Numbered from the stretch's first letter, positions 11,122 to 22,957 are shown. The stretch is DNA of 64,000 bases from Enterococcus sp. ZJ1622 (GCF_011038845.1 NZ_JAAKDW010000004.1:1-64000); one strand, 5' to 3'. Notes: a model not told the origin generated them from the letters alone. Numbers and translations: made by a program.

Positions 11122-14100
11122 CTATGCTGTCAGGTATTTTTGTTCACGCAAGGCTTTGACAAACTGCTGGATCTCTAAAAGCCAAGCTGCTTCATCGAGT
11201 GATTGCGGAATCGTCAAACGGATCACCATCTGTTCTTTTTCGACACCTAGCCCCGCTTTCAATTTTGTCGCTGTCAATGCTTCGAATAATTGTTCTACGG
11301 TATATCGTTTCGTTCCGACTTTGCTTAGTGTGAAAATCACCGTCTGCTGCTGTTTTCGGATCGTTTCCAGCAATGCTCGATCCCCATCCATCTTGATCTG
11401 ACCGATTGTCAGCAAATGAGCGACTTCTTTCGGATATTCACCAAAACGGTCTAGGAGATCATCTTCTAGTTCATCCAGCATTTCTTGCGAATCGAGTTCT
11501 CTGATCCGTTTGTAAATCTCGATTTTTTGACGCTGATCAGAGACGTACTGTTCTGGCAGATACGCATCGACACCTAGATCGATCTCTACTGTTGTTTTTT
11601 CCACTTGATTGTTCTTGCCTTGTTTGCGTGCTACTGCTTCGCTCAGCATCTGTGAATACATGTCAAAACCGACCGCATCAATAAATCCATGCTGCTGTGC
11701 ACCTAAAAGATTGCCTGCGCCACGGATGGAAAGATCGCGCATGGCGATCTTGAATCCTGATCCCAGCTCGGTAAAGTCTTTGATCGCTTGCAGACGCTTT
11801 TCGCTGACTTCATTCAGGATCTTCTGCTGTTCATACATAAAGTAGGCGTAAGCTACACGGTTGCTTCTTCCTACGCGTCCTCGAAGCTGGTAAAGTGTCG
11901 AAAGACCCATATAGTCTGCATTTTCAACAAACAATGTATTCACATTCGGGATATCTACCCCTGTTTCGATGATCGTTGTCGTGATTAAGACATCATACTG
12001 TCCTTCGATAAAATCAAAAAGTGTATTCTCCAACTGCGCTTCGGTCATTTGTCCGTGCGCAAAACCGATGCGGGCTTCTGGTACGAGTTCCTGGATCTCT
12101 TCTACTTTTTGTTCGATCGTCTCTACACGATTGTACAGATAGAAGACTTGACCGCCTCGTCCCATTTCACGATGGATCGCCTCTCGGATTGCTCCGGGAT
12201 TTTTTTCCATGACATAAGTCTGGATCGGGTATCGATTTGCCGGAGGTGTCTCGATCACAGACAAGTCTCTTACCCCTAGCATCGACATATGGAGTGTTCG
12301 AGGAATTGGCGTGGCTGTCAGCGTCAGAACATCGACTTGTGCTCGAAGCTGTTTCAATCGTTCTTTATGTTTTACACCAAACCGCTGCTCTTCGTCAATG
12401 ATTAATAATCCTAAATCACTGAATTCAATATCTTTAGATAAGATCCGGTGAGTCCCCACGACAATATCTATTTGTCCTGTACGCAATTGTTCGATCGTTT
12501 CTTTTTGCTGCTTTCTCGTACGGAAACGGCTTAACAATCCGACATTGACTGGGAACCCTTCGAAACGTTCAAGCATCGTTTCATAATGCTGCTGTGCAAG
12601 AATCGTCGTTGGCACAAGGAAAGCGACTTGCTTGCTTTCTTTGATCGCTTTGAAAGCTGCTCTGAGTGCCACTTCGGTTTTCCCGTATCCCACATCACCG
12701 ACCAGCAAGCGATCCATTGGTTTTTCTTTTTCCATGTCCCGTTTGATCTCAGCCGCACTACGCAACTGATCGTCTGTTTCAGAATAAGGGAAGGCATTTT
12801 CAAATTCCTTTTGATAAGCATCATCGGGTCCGAATGCGTACCCTTTTTCAGATTCACGAGCAGCATATAATTTGATAAGATCATCTGCAATGTCTTCGAT
12901 TTTCGAAGTGACTTTCCGTTTGGTCTTCGTCCACTCGCTTCCTCCAAGCTTATTGATACGTGGCGCTTTGGATTCAGAGGCAACGTATTTCTGGATCAGA
13001 TTCAGCTGAGTGACTGGAATAAACAGTTTATCATCATTCTGATACAGGATCGTCATGTAATCCTGATGGACACCGTCGACTTCCAGCGTTTCCATCCCGA
13101 TGTATTTCCCGATCCCGTGGTTTGCGTGGACGACATAATCGCCAGCTTTCAATTCATTGTAGCTCTTCAGCCGTTCTGCGTTCGTCACTGTTTGCCGGCG
13201 CGTATGTTTCTTGGTGGTTTTTTGGAAAATTTCCTTTTCAGTAATCGTCACCAGTTTTTCTTGCGGCAGTTCGAACCCAGTTTGCAGGGCACCTTCGACC
13301 AGCTGGACTTGCCCTCTGATCAGTTTGTCTTTTTCTGTTTCTACTACTAATATGTCTTCATCCCGGAGCATTTCTTCTGCTTTTCGGATACGTTCTTTGG
13401 TTGGGATAAAAATGACTACTGTTTGCTTTTGCTTACGCCAACGGTCCATTTCTGTTTTCAATAATGGCATCTGACCGAAAAACTGCTGCATCGTTCGGTA
13501 TTGGAAATGATGGATCGCTTGAAAGCGTAGATTGCCCATCCCTTTTTGGAACAAGGCAAAGAAAGTCGTTGTAAACTGTTCCTTTTGGACAAGCTTATGG
13601 ACATCTGCGGTAAAGGTCTGCTCTGAAAACACGCGCATCTCACTGATTTTTTGTGTTTGCCACTCTGCTGCTTCGCGTTCGATCTCCCGATTCGTTTCCA
13701 TGATTCGCTGATAATCGTCTACGACCAGCAGGCTGTTTGAAGGAAAGTAATCCAAGATCGTTACTAGTTCCGGGTATAAAAGATCAGTATAAAATTTCGC
13801 TTCGTCTGTCGGAATGCCCGCTTGCCAATTCGACATTAGCTGACCGAAGTATTCTTGTAAAAATTGACGGTCTGATTCATTTGCGGCAGTGGCTGATCTT
13901 TTTTCCAGTAATTTTTCTAATTCCGCCATCCCGTGAGCCAAATCATCTGCTGAATAGACCTGTTCGCTTGTGGGGGATACCCAGATTTCTTCCGTTTTAT
14001 CGATGGAACGTTGTGTTTCCGCTTCGAAATAGCGCATCGAATCGATCTCTACGTCAAACAATTCTACACGCACAGGATACTCCATCGTCAAAGGATAGAT

Positions 14101-14643
14101 ATCGACAATACTGCCGCGTATACTGAATTCACCAGGTTTTGCAACCATCTCCTCACGAGTGTATCCCATCAATGTCAATTGACGAGGCAGGTTTTCGACA
14201 TCGATTTCGTCACCTATCTGCCAGTGAAGCTGGGCATCCTTCCAGGTTTTCTGTTCAGGCAGACGTTTGTGAAGGGCTGCGACCGGCAATAGATAGATCC
14301 CCTTCTTTTTTCCCTGCAATGCATTCAAAGTAGCAACTCGTTCCGCTCTCGCTTCTGGAGAAGAAAAAGCCATTTCAGCCGAAATCACTTCATCTACTGG
14401 AAACAAATGAATCTGATCTTGCGGAATCACATGTTGAAGATCATCTGCTAATTGGTTCGCATAATACAGATTCGGCATGAGAATGATCAAATTTTTGTTC
14501 AATTTTTGAAAAGCCCGTGCAAATAAAAGAGTTTTTGCTGAACCAGCCAATCCTGTCACTAATTGCCTAGGCGTTTTTTCTTCTAACTTGCTGATCCATT
14601 CTTTTACTTGCACATCTTTTCCGACTAATTGGATAATATCCAA
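11122..14643 (-). CDS. mfd: Transcription-repair coupling factor
   Basis: Displaces RNA polymerase stalled at DNA lesions and recruits UvrA. Of about 1173 residues, the N-terminal third resembles UvrB. A CarD-like polymerase-interacting domain follows (GDYVVHANHGIGKYIG), then a RecG-like translocase with Walker A GDVGYGKTE and DEEQRFG, and a C-terminal TRCF domain. I chose the TTG at 14643 because GGGGG lies seven bases upstream and it yields an N-terminus MDIIQ like Bacillus Mfd. An ATG at 14673 opens the frame but has no ribosome site and overlaps pth. Confidence 0.95.
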   Translation of the reverse strand: MDIIQLVGKDVQVKEWISKLEEKTPRQLVTGLAGSAKTLLFARAFQKLNKNLIILMPNLYYANQLADDLQHVIPQDQIHLFPVDEVISAEMAFSSPEARAERVATLNALQGKKKGIYLLPVAALHKRLPEQKTWKDAQLHWQIGDEIDVENLPRQLTLMGYTREEMVAKPGEFSIRGSIVDIYPLTMEYPVRVELFDVEIDSMRYFEAETQRSIDKTEEIWVSPTSEQVYSADDLAHGMAELEKLLEKRSATAANESDRQFLQEYFGQLMSNWQAGIPTDEAKFYTDLLYPELVTILDYFPSNSLLVVDDYQRIMETNREIEREAAEWQTQKISEMRVFSEQTFTADVHKLVQKEQFTTTFFALFQKGMGNLRFQAIHHFQYRTMQQFFGQMPLLKTEMDRWRKQKQTVVIFIPTKERIRKAEEMLRDEDILVVETEKDKLIRGQVQLVEGALQTGFELPQEKLVTITEKEIFQKTTKKHTRRQTVTNAERLKSYNELKAGDYVVHANHGIGKYIGMETLEVDGVHQDYMTILYQNDDKLFIPVTQLNLIQKYVASESKAPRINKLGGSEWTKTKRKVTSKIEDIADDLIKLYAARESEKGYAFGPDDAYQKEFENAFPYSETDDQLRSAAEIKRDMEKEKPMDRLLVGDVGYGKTEVALRAAFKAIKESKQVAFLVPTTILAQQHYETMLERFEGFPVNVGLLSRFRTRKQQKETIEQLRTGQIDIVVGTHRILSKDIEFSDLGLLIIDEEQRFGVKHKERLKQLRAQVDVLTLTATPIPRTLHMSMLGVRDLSVIETPPANRYPIQTYVMEKNPGAIREAIHREMGRGGQVFYLYNRVETIEQKVEEIQELVPEARIGFAHGQMTEAQLENTLFDFIEGQYDVLITTTIIETGVDIPNVNTLFVENADYMGLSTLYQLRGRVGRSNRVAYAYFMYEQQKILNEVSEKRLQAIKDFTELGSGFKIAMRDLSIRGAGNLLGAQQHGFIDAVGFDMYSQMLSEAVARKQGKNNQVEKTTVEIDLGVDAYLPEQYVSDQRQKIEIYKRIRELDSQEMLDELEDDLLDRFGEYPKEVAHLLTIGQIKMDGDRALLETIRKQQQTVIFTLSKVGTKRYTVEQLFEALTATKLKAGLGVEKEQMVIRLTIPQSLDEAAWLLEIQQFVKALREQKYLTA

Positions 14644-14659
14644 GTTTCTTCCCCCTTTC

Positions 14660-15220
14660 TCAATTGAATTCATTCATCGCGTCTACGAATGAATGCCCTT
14701 CGATCATAAATTCAGCAGCTTTTGCTGATTGGTCGATCGCTGCTTCTATCAGCGGCTGGTTTGCCTTGCTGAAAGGACTCAACACATGCTGAACGACCGT
14801 TTGTTTCCCTTCAGGTCTTCCGATCCCTACTTTTATCCGGTCAAATACGTTGGTATCCAAATGAGAGATGATACTTTTGATCCCATTGTGTCCACCTGCA
14901 CTGCCTTTTTGGCGCAAACGGATTTTCCCGACTGCAAGATCGAGATCATCATAGATCACCAGCAGCTCTTCTGGATAGATGCCAAAATAAGTCATCAAAG
15001 GACCTACTGCACGTCCTGATTCATTCATGAATGTCTGAGGTTTGACTAGCAGGATCTTCTCTCCTCCTTGAAAGAACTCGGCTACTTCTGCCTCAAAAGG
15101 ATTTTTTTTGAATACAGCTTGATGGTCCTGCGCAAGACGATCTACGACCATAAAACCGATATTATGTTTTGTTTTCTGATATTTCGTTCCTGGGTTTCCC
15201 AACCCGACGATCATTTTCAT
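14660..15220 (-). CDS. pth: Peptidyl-tRNA hydrolase
   Basis: Cleaves peptidyl-tRNA released from stalled ribosomes. The protein has 186 residues starting MKMIVGLGNPG, with catalytic His19, the FMNESGRAVG motif and GSAGGHNG. The start at 15220 follows AGGTGG by eight bases; the 11 upstream codons in frame are not family-like. First gene of the pth-mfd-yabM-rqcP-divIC-yabR run. Confidence 0.95.
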   Translation of the reverse strand: MKMIVGLGNPGTKYQKTKHNIGFMVVDRLAQDHQAVFKKNPFEAEVAEFFQGGEKILLVKPQTFMNESGRAVGPLMTYFGIYPEELLVIYDDLDLAVGKIRLRQKGSAGGHNGIKSIISHLDTNVFDRIKVGIGRPEGKQTVVQHVLSPFSKANQPLIEAAIDQSAKAAEFMIEGHSFVDAMNEFN

Positions 15221-16543
<1,323 letters not shown>

Positions 16544-16561
16544 GCTTATCTGAATATGTAA

Positions 16562-16602
16562 TGCTCGGGAAAAGACCTTGTGTCTTTTCTCGAGTTTTTT
16601 TA
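16562..16602 (+). terminator. Terminator of ldh
   Basis: CTCGGGAAAAGAC pairs with GTCTTTTCTCGAG around CTTGT, followed by seven T, 20 bases after the stop codon. Confidence 0.93.
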
Positions 16603-16710
16603 TTGGTTTCTAAATTTTTTCATAAAGAGCATTTAACCTTCGTCTTTTCGAATAAATTGTGCTATGATGATTGCGTTACACCCTAATCTATTTCTTAAGG
16701 AGTTGTCGCT

Positions 16711-18111
16711 ATGACAAGAGCTTCCCACCGAAAAAAATCGACGCACATTGGCATACTCGCTGCCCTTGGTGTGATTTTGGTTCTCGTCGGTTTTTATACC
16801 TATCGCAGTACATATTACACAAAACACTTCCTGCCAAACACTGAGATAAACACAGTGAATGTCAGTAACCTGACGATCGAGCAAGCAAACGAAAAATTGA
16901 AAGATGCTTATTCGAACAAGACGCTTTCTATTGAAGATAACGGCAAAGTCTGGCAAGAAGTAGCGAAATCTGAGCTTGGCTACAAAAAAGATTTCTCGGA
17001 GGATCTCTCAAGCGTTCTGAAAGATCAGAATGCCTGGAGCTGGGGCATGAATTACGTGTCAGCTGCTGAGAAACAAGAGATCGACCCTCTTAGTACAGAC
17101 CATGGAACCTTGGATGCTACTATCGAGAAACTGTCAGACGAATTAACAGAACTGAATAAAGAAAAAACGCCGACTTCGGATGCAACGATCGAGAAATCCG
17201 GCAATGCTTTCACCATCAAGCCAGAGGTCAATGGCGACACGATCGATGTGGATGCTGCAATCAAAGAATTGAAAAACACCGTCAACTCCGGAAGCAGCAA
17301 ACTAGAATTGACCAACTTCAAAACAAAACCGAAAGTTACTTCTGAAGATAAAAATCTGAAGACACAATTGGATTCGATGAATGCAATCGCGAATGTGAAA
17401 GCAACTTATAGCATCAATGGCAATACGTTCCAAATCCCATCTACTGATATCTCTAGCTGGCTAACGTATACTGACGGCAAAGTCGATCTAGACAATGACA
17501 AGGTCAAACAGTATGTAACAGATTTAGGGGCAAAATACAACACAAGTACAAATGACACGAAATTTAAAAGTACAAAACGCGGAGAAGTAACCGTCCCAGT
17601 TGGTACCTACAGTTGGACGATCCAAACTGACGCTGAAACAGAGGCACTGGAAAAAGCGATCTTAGCTGGCAAAGACTTCACTCGTTCACCGATTGTGCAA
17701 GGCGGTACGACCGCAGATCATCCACTGATCGAAAACACGTATATCGAAGTTGATCTTGAAAACCAGCATATGTGGTACTACAAGGATGGACAAGTTGCTT
17801 TAGAAACAGATATCGTTTCCGGTAAACCAACTACTCCTACTCCAGCAGGCGTTTTCTACGTTTGGGACAAAGATGAAGATTCCGTTTTGAGAGGAACAAA
17901 TGACGACGGAACGCCTTATGAAAGCCCAGTGAATTACTGGATGCCGATCGACTGGACAGGCGTGGGGATCCACGATTCAGATTGGCAGCCAGCATATGGC
18001 GGCGACTTATGGAAGACCCGAGGCTCACACGGATGTATCAATACCCCACCAAGTGTGATGAAAGAATTATTCGGAATGGTCGAAAAAGGAACTCCTGTAC
18101 TGGTCTTTTAA
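16711..18111 (+). CDS. ldtfm: L,D-transpeptidase Ldt(fm)
   Basis: Cross-links peptidoglycan stems 3-3 on the outer face of the membrane. In E. faecium this enzyme can bypass the D,D-transpeptidases inhibited by ampicillin. The 466 residues and Cys442 in SHGCIN match the characterised Ldtfm. One N-terminal membrane anchor (about residues 12-30) is followed by two putative peptidoglycan-binding repeats and the YkuD catalytic domain from about residue 340. AAGGAG precedes the ATG. It stands alone between two terminators. The bypass also requires activation of an upstream carboxypeptidase route that is not in this window. Confidence 0.95.
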   Translation: MTRASHRKKSTHIGILAALGVILVLVGFYTYRSTYYTKHFLPNTEINTVNVSNLTIEQANEKLKDAYSNKTLSIEDNGKVWQEVAKSELGYKKDFSEDLSSVLKDQNAWSWGMNYVSAAEKQEIDPLSTDHGTLDATIEKLSDELTELNKEKTPTSDATIEKSGNAFTIKPEVNGDTIDVDAAIKELKNTVNSGSSKLELTNFKTKPKVTSEDKNLKTQLDSMNAIANVKATYSINGNTFQIPSTDISSWLTYTDGKVDLDNDKVKQYVTDLGAKYNTSTNDTKFKSTKRGEVTVPVGTYSWTIQTDAETEALEKAILAGKDFTRSPIVQGGTTADHPLIENTYIEVDLENQHMWYYKDGQVALETDIVSGKPTTPTPAGVFYVWDKDEDSVLRGTNDDGTPYESPVNYWMPIDWTGVGIHDSDWQPAYGGDLWKTRGSHGCINTPPSVMKELFGMVEKGTPVLVF

Positions 18112-18115
18112 TCAA

Positions 18116-18155
18116 AAACAACCACCTGCAAGCAATTTGCAGATGGTTGTTTTTT
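18116..18155. terminator. Bidirectional terminator between ldt and yebC
   Basis: AACAACCACCTGCA pairs with TGCAGATGGTTGTT around AGCAATT, flanked by A-runs and T-runs. It sits between two convergent genes and can serve both strands. Confidence 0.88.
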
Positions 18156-18164
18156 TTCATTCTG

Positions 18165-18887
18165 TTACATTTCTGCTGAAGTGAAGACCTCTGATACATC
18201 ATCATCGTCTTCTAGTCGTTCAACTAGTCGTTCTAATTGTTCCTGCTGATCTTCTTCCAGTACGATCGTTGTTCGGGGAATCATAGTCAGCTCTGCTTGA
18301 GCTAAGGTGAATTCTTTTTCCAATCGATCACGAACAGCCACGAAATCTTCTGGTGCGGTGTAGATTTCAAATACTTCTGGAGAGGTCTCCAAATCTTCTG
18401 CTCCAGCTTCCAGTACATCTTCAAACATCGTCTCTTCATCCACAGCCAAGCCAAAACGTTCGATCACGAGATATCCTTTTCGGTCAAACATGTAACTGAC
18501 TGATCCGGTTTCTCCTAATGATCCACCATTTCGAGTAAATGCGACACGTACATTCGTTGCCGTACGATTTCGATTATCTGTCAATGCATGGACTAAAATC
18601 GCGACCCCACCTGGTCCATAACCTTCATAAGTGATCTCGTCATAATTGGTCTCATCTGCGGCACTTGTTGCTTTTTTGATCGCCCGGTCGACATTGTCAT
18701 TGGGCATGTTCGCTGATTTTGCTTTATCTACTACTAAACGCAATGCGGGATTCATCGCCGGATCAGGCCCACCCGCTTTTGCTGCCATATAGATTTCTCT
18801 AGAAAGCTTTTGAAAGATTTTTCCACGTTTTGCATCCTGTGCGTTTTTTCTTCCCTGGATGTTGTGCCATTTACTATGTCCTGACAT
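18165..18887 (-). CDS. yebC: YebC/PmpR family DNA-binding or translation-associated protein
   Basis: A 240-residue protein with the invariant opening [18 protein letters not shown] and the GYGPGGVA motif. Family members have been described as transcriptional regulators and more recently as factors that help ribosomes through proline-rich stretches; sequence alone does not decide. The start at 18887 follows GGGAGGA; eight in-frame codons upstream are not conserved. Monocistronic. Confidence 0.93.
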   Translation of the reverse strand: MSGHSKWHNIQGRKNAQDAKRGKIFQKLSREIYMAAKAGGPDPAMNPALRLVVDKAKSANMPNDNVDRAIKKATSAADETNYDEITYEGYGPGGVAILVHALTDNRNRTATNVRVAFTRNGGSLGETGSVSYMFDRKGYLVIERFGLAVDEETMFEDVLEAGAEDLETSPEVFEIYTAPEDFVAVRDRLEKEFTLAQAELTMIPRTTIVLEEDQQEQLERLVERLEDDDDVSEVFTSAEM

Positions 18888-18970
18888 GTTGATTCCTCCC
18901 TTATATTCCACACTACTATTTTAGACCTTCTACTGAAAAAAGCAATTCTAGTACAATCAGACTTTTTCAG

Positions 18971-19477
18971 TCACAATCGTTTTTTGAAAGCAGCGAAAAG
19001 CACACATAAGACAACTGCTGTCAATGCACCCATGGAGTCTAGCATCACATCTTGGAACATCGGTGAACGACCACCTGTCATCATCTGATGAAATTCATCT
19101 AATCCAGCATACCCCGTTGCAGCAAGCCAGGCAAGGATACTAGTCAGCCACCAGATTTTCATTTTCGGAAATACACCTAAAAACAGGCTTCCGCCCAGAA
19201 TGAAGTACGTACCGAAATGCGCTGCTTTTCGAATGAAAAACTCAATGAAATTAGCGTAACCTAGATGGTTGATGCTCACTTCGCTGCCGCCATACATAAA
19301 GCGGATATCCCCCAGCATTTCTTTAAACGGCTGATTAGGCAGCCACTGCGTTATTCGAGATACCTGAGACTGCTGTCCATAGGTTTGTGATGAGCTGTAA
19401 AATAAAACAGCGATGATCACAAATGCGATCACTAAATAAAAATTACCGTTTTGTCTTTGATTTTTGAATGAATTCAT
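18971..19477 (-). CDS. VanZ-family membrane protein
   Basis: 168 residues with about four membrane segments and the family signature DEFHQMMTGGR followed by FQDVMLDSMG near the C-terminus. VanZ itself gives low-level teicoplanin resistance, but chromosomal VanZ-like proteins are widespread and this one lies in no van cluster. Its function here is unknown. It is on the strand opposite to pepF and 83 bases upstream of yebC on the same strand. Confidence 0.85.
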   Translation of the reverse strand: MNSFKNQRQNGNFYLVIAFVIIAVLFYSSSQTYGQQSQVSRITQWLPNQPFKEMLGDIRFMYGGSEVSINHLGYANFIEFFIRKAAHFGTYFILGGSLFLGVFPKMKIWWLTSILAWLAATGYAGLDEFHQMMTGGRSPMFQDVMLDSMGALTAVVLCVLFAAFKKRL

Positions 19478-19595
19478 AGGTCACCTCTGTTTTCTATCTT
19501 AGCCTTTTTTTCGAAAAACAACAATCGTTTCAAGACTTCTTCATTGATAAAATGATATACTTAAAATTGTACGATCATATGGAAGGAGTTTTTTT

Positions 19596-21395
19596 ATGAG
19601 CTATTCATTAGTTTGGGATTTAGATTCGATTTTTCCAGGAGGCAGCCACTCCACGGCTTTAAACGAACGTATGGAACAACTAGGACATCAGATGAATGAG
19701 TACTATCAACTTGTCAGTCAATGGGAATATTCCGCTGGACATCAAGAACAGCTAACAGCTATCTTGCAGCTTCAAGAAACGATCACTGATGGATTCACGC
19801 AGTGTGATAGCTATATCACTGCTTTACTTTCTGCGAATGTATCAGATGCTCAAGCAAAGATCCTTTCTGGCAGACTGTATGCGTTATTACCTAAATTGCA
19901 AGCAGCTGAAACAGTTTTGTCGAATAAATTTGCAGAAATATCTGACGATGACTGGAAAGCACTCACAGCAAATGATTCTTTGCAAAAGATCGCTTTTCGG
20001 TTGAACGAGATCCGTCGTGATGGCTCACAGTTATTATCAGAAGCAGAAGAAAACATCATCAACACGCTTTCTCTTGATGGGCTTAATGCTTGGAGCAGCC
20101 ACTACGATACGATCGTCGCAAGTATCACGATCCCTTTTGAAGAAGATGGGAAAATGATCGAATTATCAGCTGGACAAGCATTCAACAAGATGATGGGTGA
20201 TCCTGATCCTCAAGTACGTAAAAATCTATTCGATGCTTGGGAAAAAGCCTGGCAGGAAAAAGCCCCTCTGCTGACCGATACGTTGAACCATTTGGACGGC
20301 TTCCGTCTTTCTGCTTATAAATTGCACGGAATCGATGATTTTTTGCAAAAGCCTTTGGAATACAATCGCTTGAAGAAAGAAACCTTAGCCGTCATGTGGG
20401 AAACCGTCCAAAAAAACAAGCAGCCTTTAGTGGATTACTTGACGCGTAAAGCCAATCTTTTCGGTAAAGAGAAAATGGAATGGCAAGACCAGGATGCACC
20501 AATCATTTTAGGTGATTTGAAGGAAAAAACCTTCACTTTTGATGAAGCTGCCGCATTTATTATCGAAAACTTTAAAAAATTCAGTCCGAAAATGGCTTCA
20601 TTCGCTCAATCTGCCTTTGAAAAGAGCTGGATCGAAGCAGAAGATCGTCCTGGAAAACGTCCAGGAGGATATTGTACGGAGCTTCCAGAGACAAAAGAAT
20701 CCCGTATATTCATGACTTATAGTAATTCGGTCAATGAAGTGGCTACCTTAGCCCATGAACTTGGTCATGCGTTCCATAGCAGCACGATGTGGGATCTGCC
20801 AGCTCTCAATCGGGAATATGCAATGAATGTAGCAGAAACTGCAAGCACTTTTGCTGAGCTGATCGTAGCTGACGCAACACTCAAAGCTGCACAAACGAAA
20901 GAAGAGAAAATCAATCTTCTAGATACGAAACTGCAAAACGCTTTGGCAATGTTCATGAATATCCATTCTCGGTTTATCTTTGAAAATCGTTTCTATGAAG
21001 CACGTCAAGAAGGTTTGGTAGCAGAAGATACGATTACAAACATGATGCTCGAAGCCCAAAAAGAAGGCTATCAAGATGCCTTAGCAACCTATCATCCATA
21101 TTTTTGGGCAGCGAAACTCCATTTCTTCATAGATGATGTCCCATTTTACAATTTTCCGTACACGTTCGGTTACCTATTCAGCTTAGGGATCTATGCCTAT
21201 GCGAATAAACAAGGCTCAAGCTTCGAACAGGAATATATCGACTTGTTAAGAGATACTGCTTCGATGACAACGGAAGAACTTGCACAAAAACATCTTGGAG
21301 TAGACTTGACTCAGCCTGACTTCTGGCAAGCCGGGATCGACATGGTCTTAGAAGACATCGATACGTTCATGGAATTAACAGAGACATTCATTTGA
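19596..21395 (+). CDS. pepF: Oligoendopeptidase F (M3 family)
   Basis: Cytosolic zinc metallopeptidase that cuts short peptides, typically 7-17 residues long. The 599 residues match PepF. The zinc motif HELGH lies near residue 389, with the third ligand Glu in the helix MNVAETASTFAEL that follows. GGAAGGAG precedes the ATG. Single gene between vanZ-like and sagA, closed by a bidirectional terminator. Confidence 0.95.
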   Translation: MSYSLVWDLDSIFPGGSHSTALNERMEQLGHQMNEYYQLVSQWEYSAGHQEQLTAILQLQETITDGFTQCDSYITALLSANVSDAQAKILSGRLYALLPKLQAAETVLSNKFAEISDDDWKALTANDSLQKIAFRLNEIRRDGSQLLSEAEENIINTLSLDGLNAWSSHYDTIVASITIPFEEDGKMIELSAGQAFNKMMGDPDPQVRKNLFDAWEKAWQEKAPLLTDTLNHLDGFRLSAYKLHGIDDFLQKPLEYNRLKKETLAVMWETVQKNKQPLVDYLTRKANLFGKEKMEWQDQDAPIILGDLKEKTFTFDEAAAFIIENFKKFSPKMASFAQSAFEKSWIEAEDRPGKRPGGYCTELPETKESRIFMTYSNSVNEVATLAHELGHAFHSSTMWDLPALNREYAMNVAETASTFAELIVADATLKAAQTKEEKINLLDTKLQNALAMFMNIHSRFIFENRFYEARQEGLVAEDTITNMMLEAQKEGYQDALATYHPYFWAAKLHFFIDDVPFYNFPYTFGYLFSLGIYAYANKQGSSFEQEYIDLLRDTASMTTEELAQKHLGVDLTQPDFWQAGIDMVLEDIDTFMELTETFI

Positions 21396-21412
21396 TCATC
21401 GATTCCATCACA

Positions 21413-21452
21413 ATAAAAAAAGAGTTAGTCCAAATCGGGCTAACTCTTTTTG
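21413..21452. terminator. Bidirectional terminator between pepF and sagA
   Basis: AAAGAGTTAGTCC pairs with GGGCTAACTCTTT around a short loop, with A-run upstream and T-run downstream, between convergent genes. Confidence 0.93.
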
Positions 21453-21463
21453 AATAGTCATTC

Positions 21464-22957
21464 TTACATGCTGACAGCAAAGTCAGGTGCGAACCATTGA
21501 ACTGATCCGACTTTCACGCTTTCGCCAGGTTGTGGTGCGTGGATATATTGTCCGCCGCCCAAAGCAATCGCTACGTGATAAGTTCCGCCAGCTGCGCCCC
21601 AGAATAGCAAGTCTCCAGCTTTCGCTTGAGAAACTGCGATTTTAGTTCCGGCAGCTTCTTGAGGAACTGTGTATCCACCGATGTCACGGCCAGTTACTTG
21701 CAAGTAAACATAGCGTGTGAATCCAGAACAATCGAAACCACTTGGATCTTTACCGCCCCAAACATACGGTGTACCGATATATTTGTAAGCTTCCGCTACG
21801 ATTGCCGCGCCGTTCACGCTGCCAGAAGGTGCTGGAGCTGGTGTTGGATCAGGCACAGTTGGTGTTGCAGGCGTTGGTGTTGGTGTTGGTGTCGGAGTTG
21901 GTGTTGGAGCAGGTGTGCTGTCTTGTGTACCATTTCCGTTTCCAGGATCAACGCTTGGTTGTTCTGTAGTTGGTGCTGTTGGTGTTGAATCTTCTGTAGA
22001 AGATTCAGGCACTGTTGTTTCTTCTGTTGCTGAAGACTGAGCAGCTGATGATGAATCTTCTGTTGCAGATGAAGATTGTGCAGCTGATGATGATGCTTCA
22101 GTTGTTGAAGATTGAACAGTTGATGATGCTTCGGTTGCTGAAGTTGAAGATTGTGCAGCAGCTTGTGCTTGTGCTTCAGCTTGCGCTTGTTCACGTGCTT
22201 CTTTTTCAGCTTTTTCTTGTGCAGCTTGTTGACGTGCTTGTTCAGCTAAACGTTCTTGTTCGCGGATACGAGCTTGTTCAGCTTCTGCTTCTGCTTTCTT
22301 GCGGTTCAAGTCAGCTTTCTTGTCTTCAGCAGTTGCTTGTTCAGCAGCTAATGAAGTTTTCAATACATTCAAGTCAGCTTGTTTTGATAAAAGATCGCCT
22401 TTTTGAGCTTCCAAAGTTGCTTGGTTCGCAGCTAATTCTTTCAATTTAGCGTCGTTTTCAGCTTTTTTGTCTTCAACAGCTTTTTTATCTTGTTTTTGTT
22501 GTTCCATCAATTCATTGTTTGCTTTTACCATTGTCGTCATCGCTTGGATACGGCCAACAGCATCAGCTAATGAATCAGCGTCCATCACTGCATCGATGTA
22601 GTTTGAGCTTGTGTTGCTCACTTGTGCTTCACGTGCTTGTTTTTGGATTGTTTCTTCGCGTTTTTCAATACGTTCTTGTAGATCTGCAATGTCTTTTTCT
22701 AATTGAGCAGACTCTTGACGCAATGTGTCTTGTTTTGATAGTAAGTCTTGTGCTTTCGTGTTGATTTCAGAAACTTGGCTTTCCAGCGCATCGATTTGTG
22801 ATTGCGCATCTGCTTGTTGGTTCTGCAAATCTGCAATTTTTTGATCCTGTTGTTGTATCTGTGAATCAAAATCGTCCGCCGCGGCAGCGATCGGTGATGC
22901 TACGGCAGTTAAGGTCATTGAACACACCATTACTGCTGATATTAAACTTTTTTTCAC
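21464..22957 (-). CDS. sagA: Secreted NlpC/P60 peptidoglycan hydrolase SagA
   Basis: D,L-endopeptidase that trims peptidoglycan stems outside the cell. E. faecium SagA produces muropeptides sensed by host NOD2 and supports daughter-cell separation. Residues 1-27 form a signal peptide. A long coiled coil runs from about 30 to 265. A Ser/Thr/Glu linker with a (TP)n stretch follows, then the NlpC/P60 domain from about 375 with Cys410, His461 and His473. This triad is 33 positions earlier than the published Cys443/His494/His506, so the linker is shorter. GTG start with GGAGG eight bases upstream. Confidence 0.95.
   Translation of the reverse strand: MKKSLISAVMVCSMTLTAVASPIAAAADDFDSQIQQQDQKIADLQNQQADAQSQIDALESQVSEINTKAQDLLSKQDTLRQESAQLEKDIADLQERIEKREETIQKQAREAQVSNTSSNYIDAVMDADSLADAVGRIQAMTTMVKANNELMEQQKQDKKAVEDKKAENDAKLKELAANQATLEAQKGDLLSKQADLNVLKTSLAAEQATAEDKKADLNRKKAEAEAEQARIREQERLAEQARQQAAQEKAEKEAREQAQAEAQAQAAAQSSTSATEASSTVQSSTTEASSSAAQSSSATEDSSSAAQSSATEETTVPESSTEDSTPTAPTTEQPSVDPGNGNGTQDSTPAPTPTPTPTPTPTPATPTVPDPTPAPAPSGSVNGAAIVAEAYKYIGTPYVWGGKDPSGFDCSGFTRYVYLQVTGRDIGGYTVPQEAAGTKIAVSQAKAGDLLFWGAAGGTYHVAIALGGGQYIHAPQPGESVKVGSVQWFAPDFAVSM

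Noticed and set aside
22015-22449. Plus-strand frame of 144 codons opposite sagA
   Set aside because: Composition (Leu/Gln-rich) is the complement of the SagA coiled coil and linker; no independent support.
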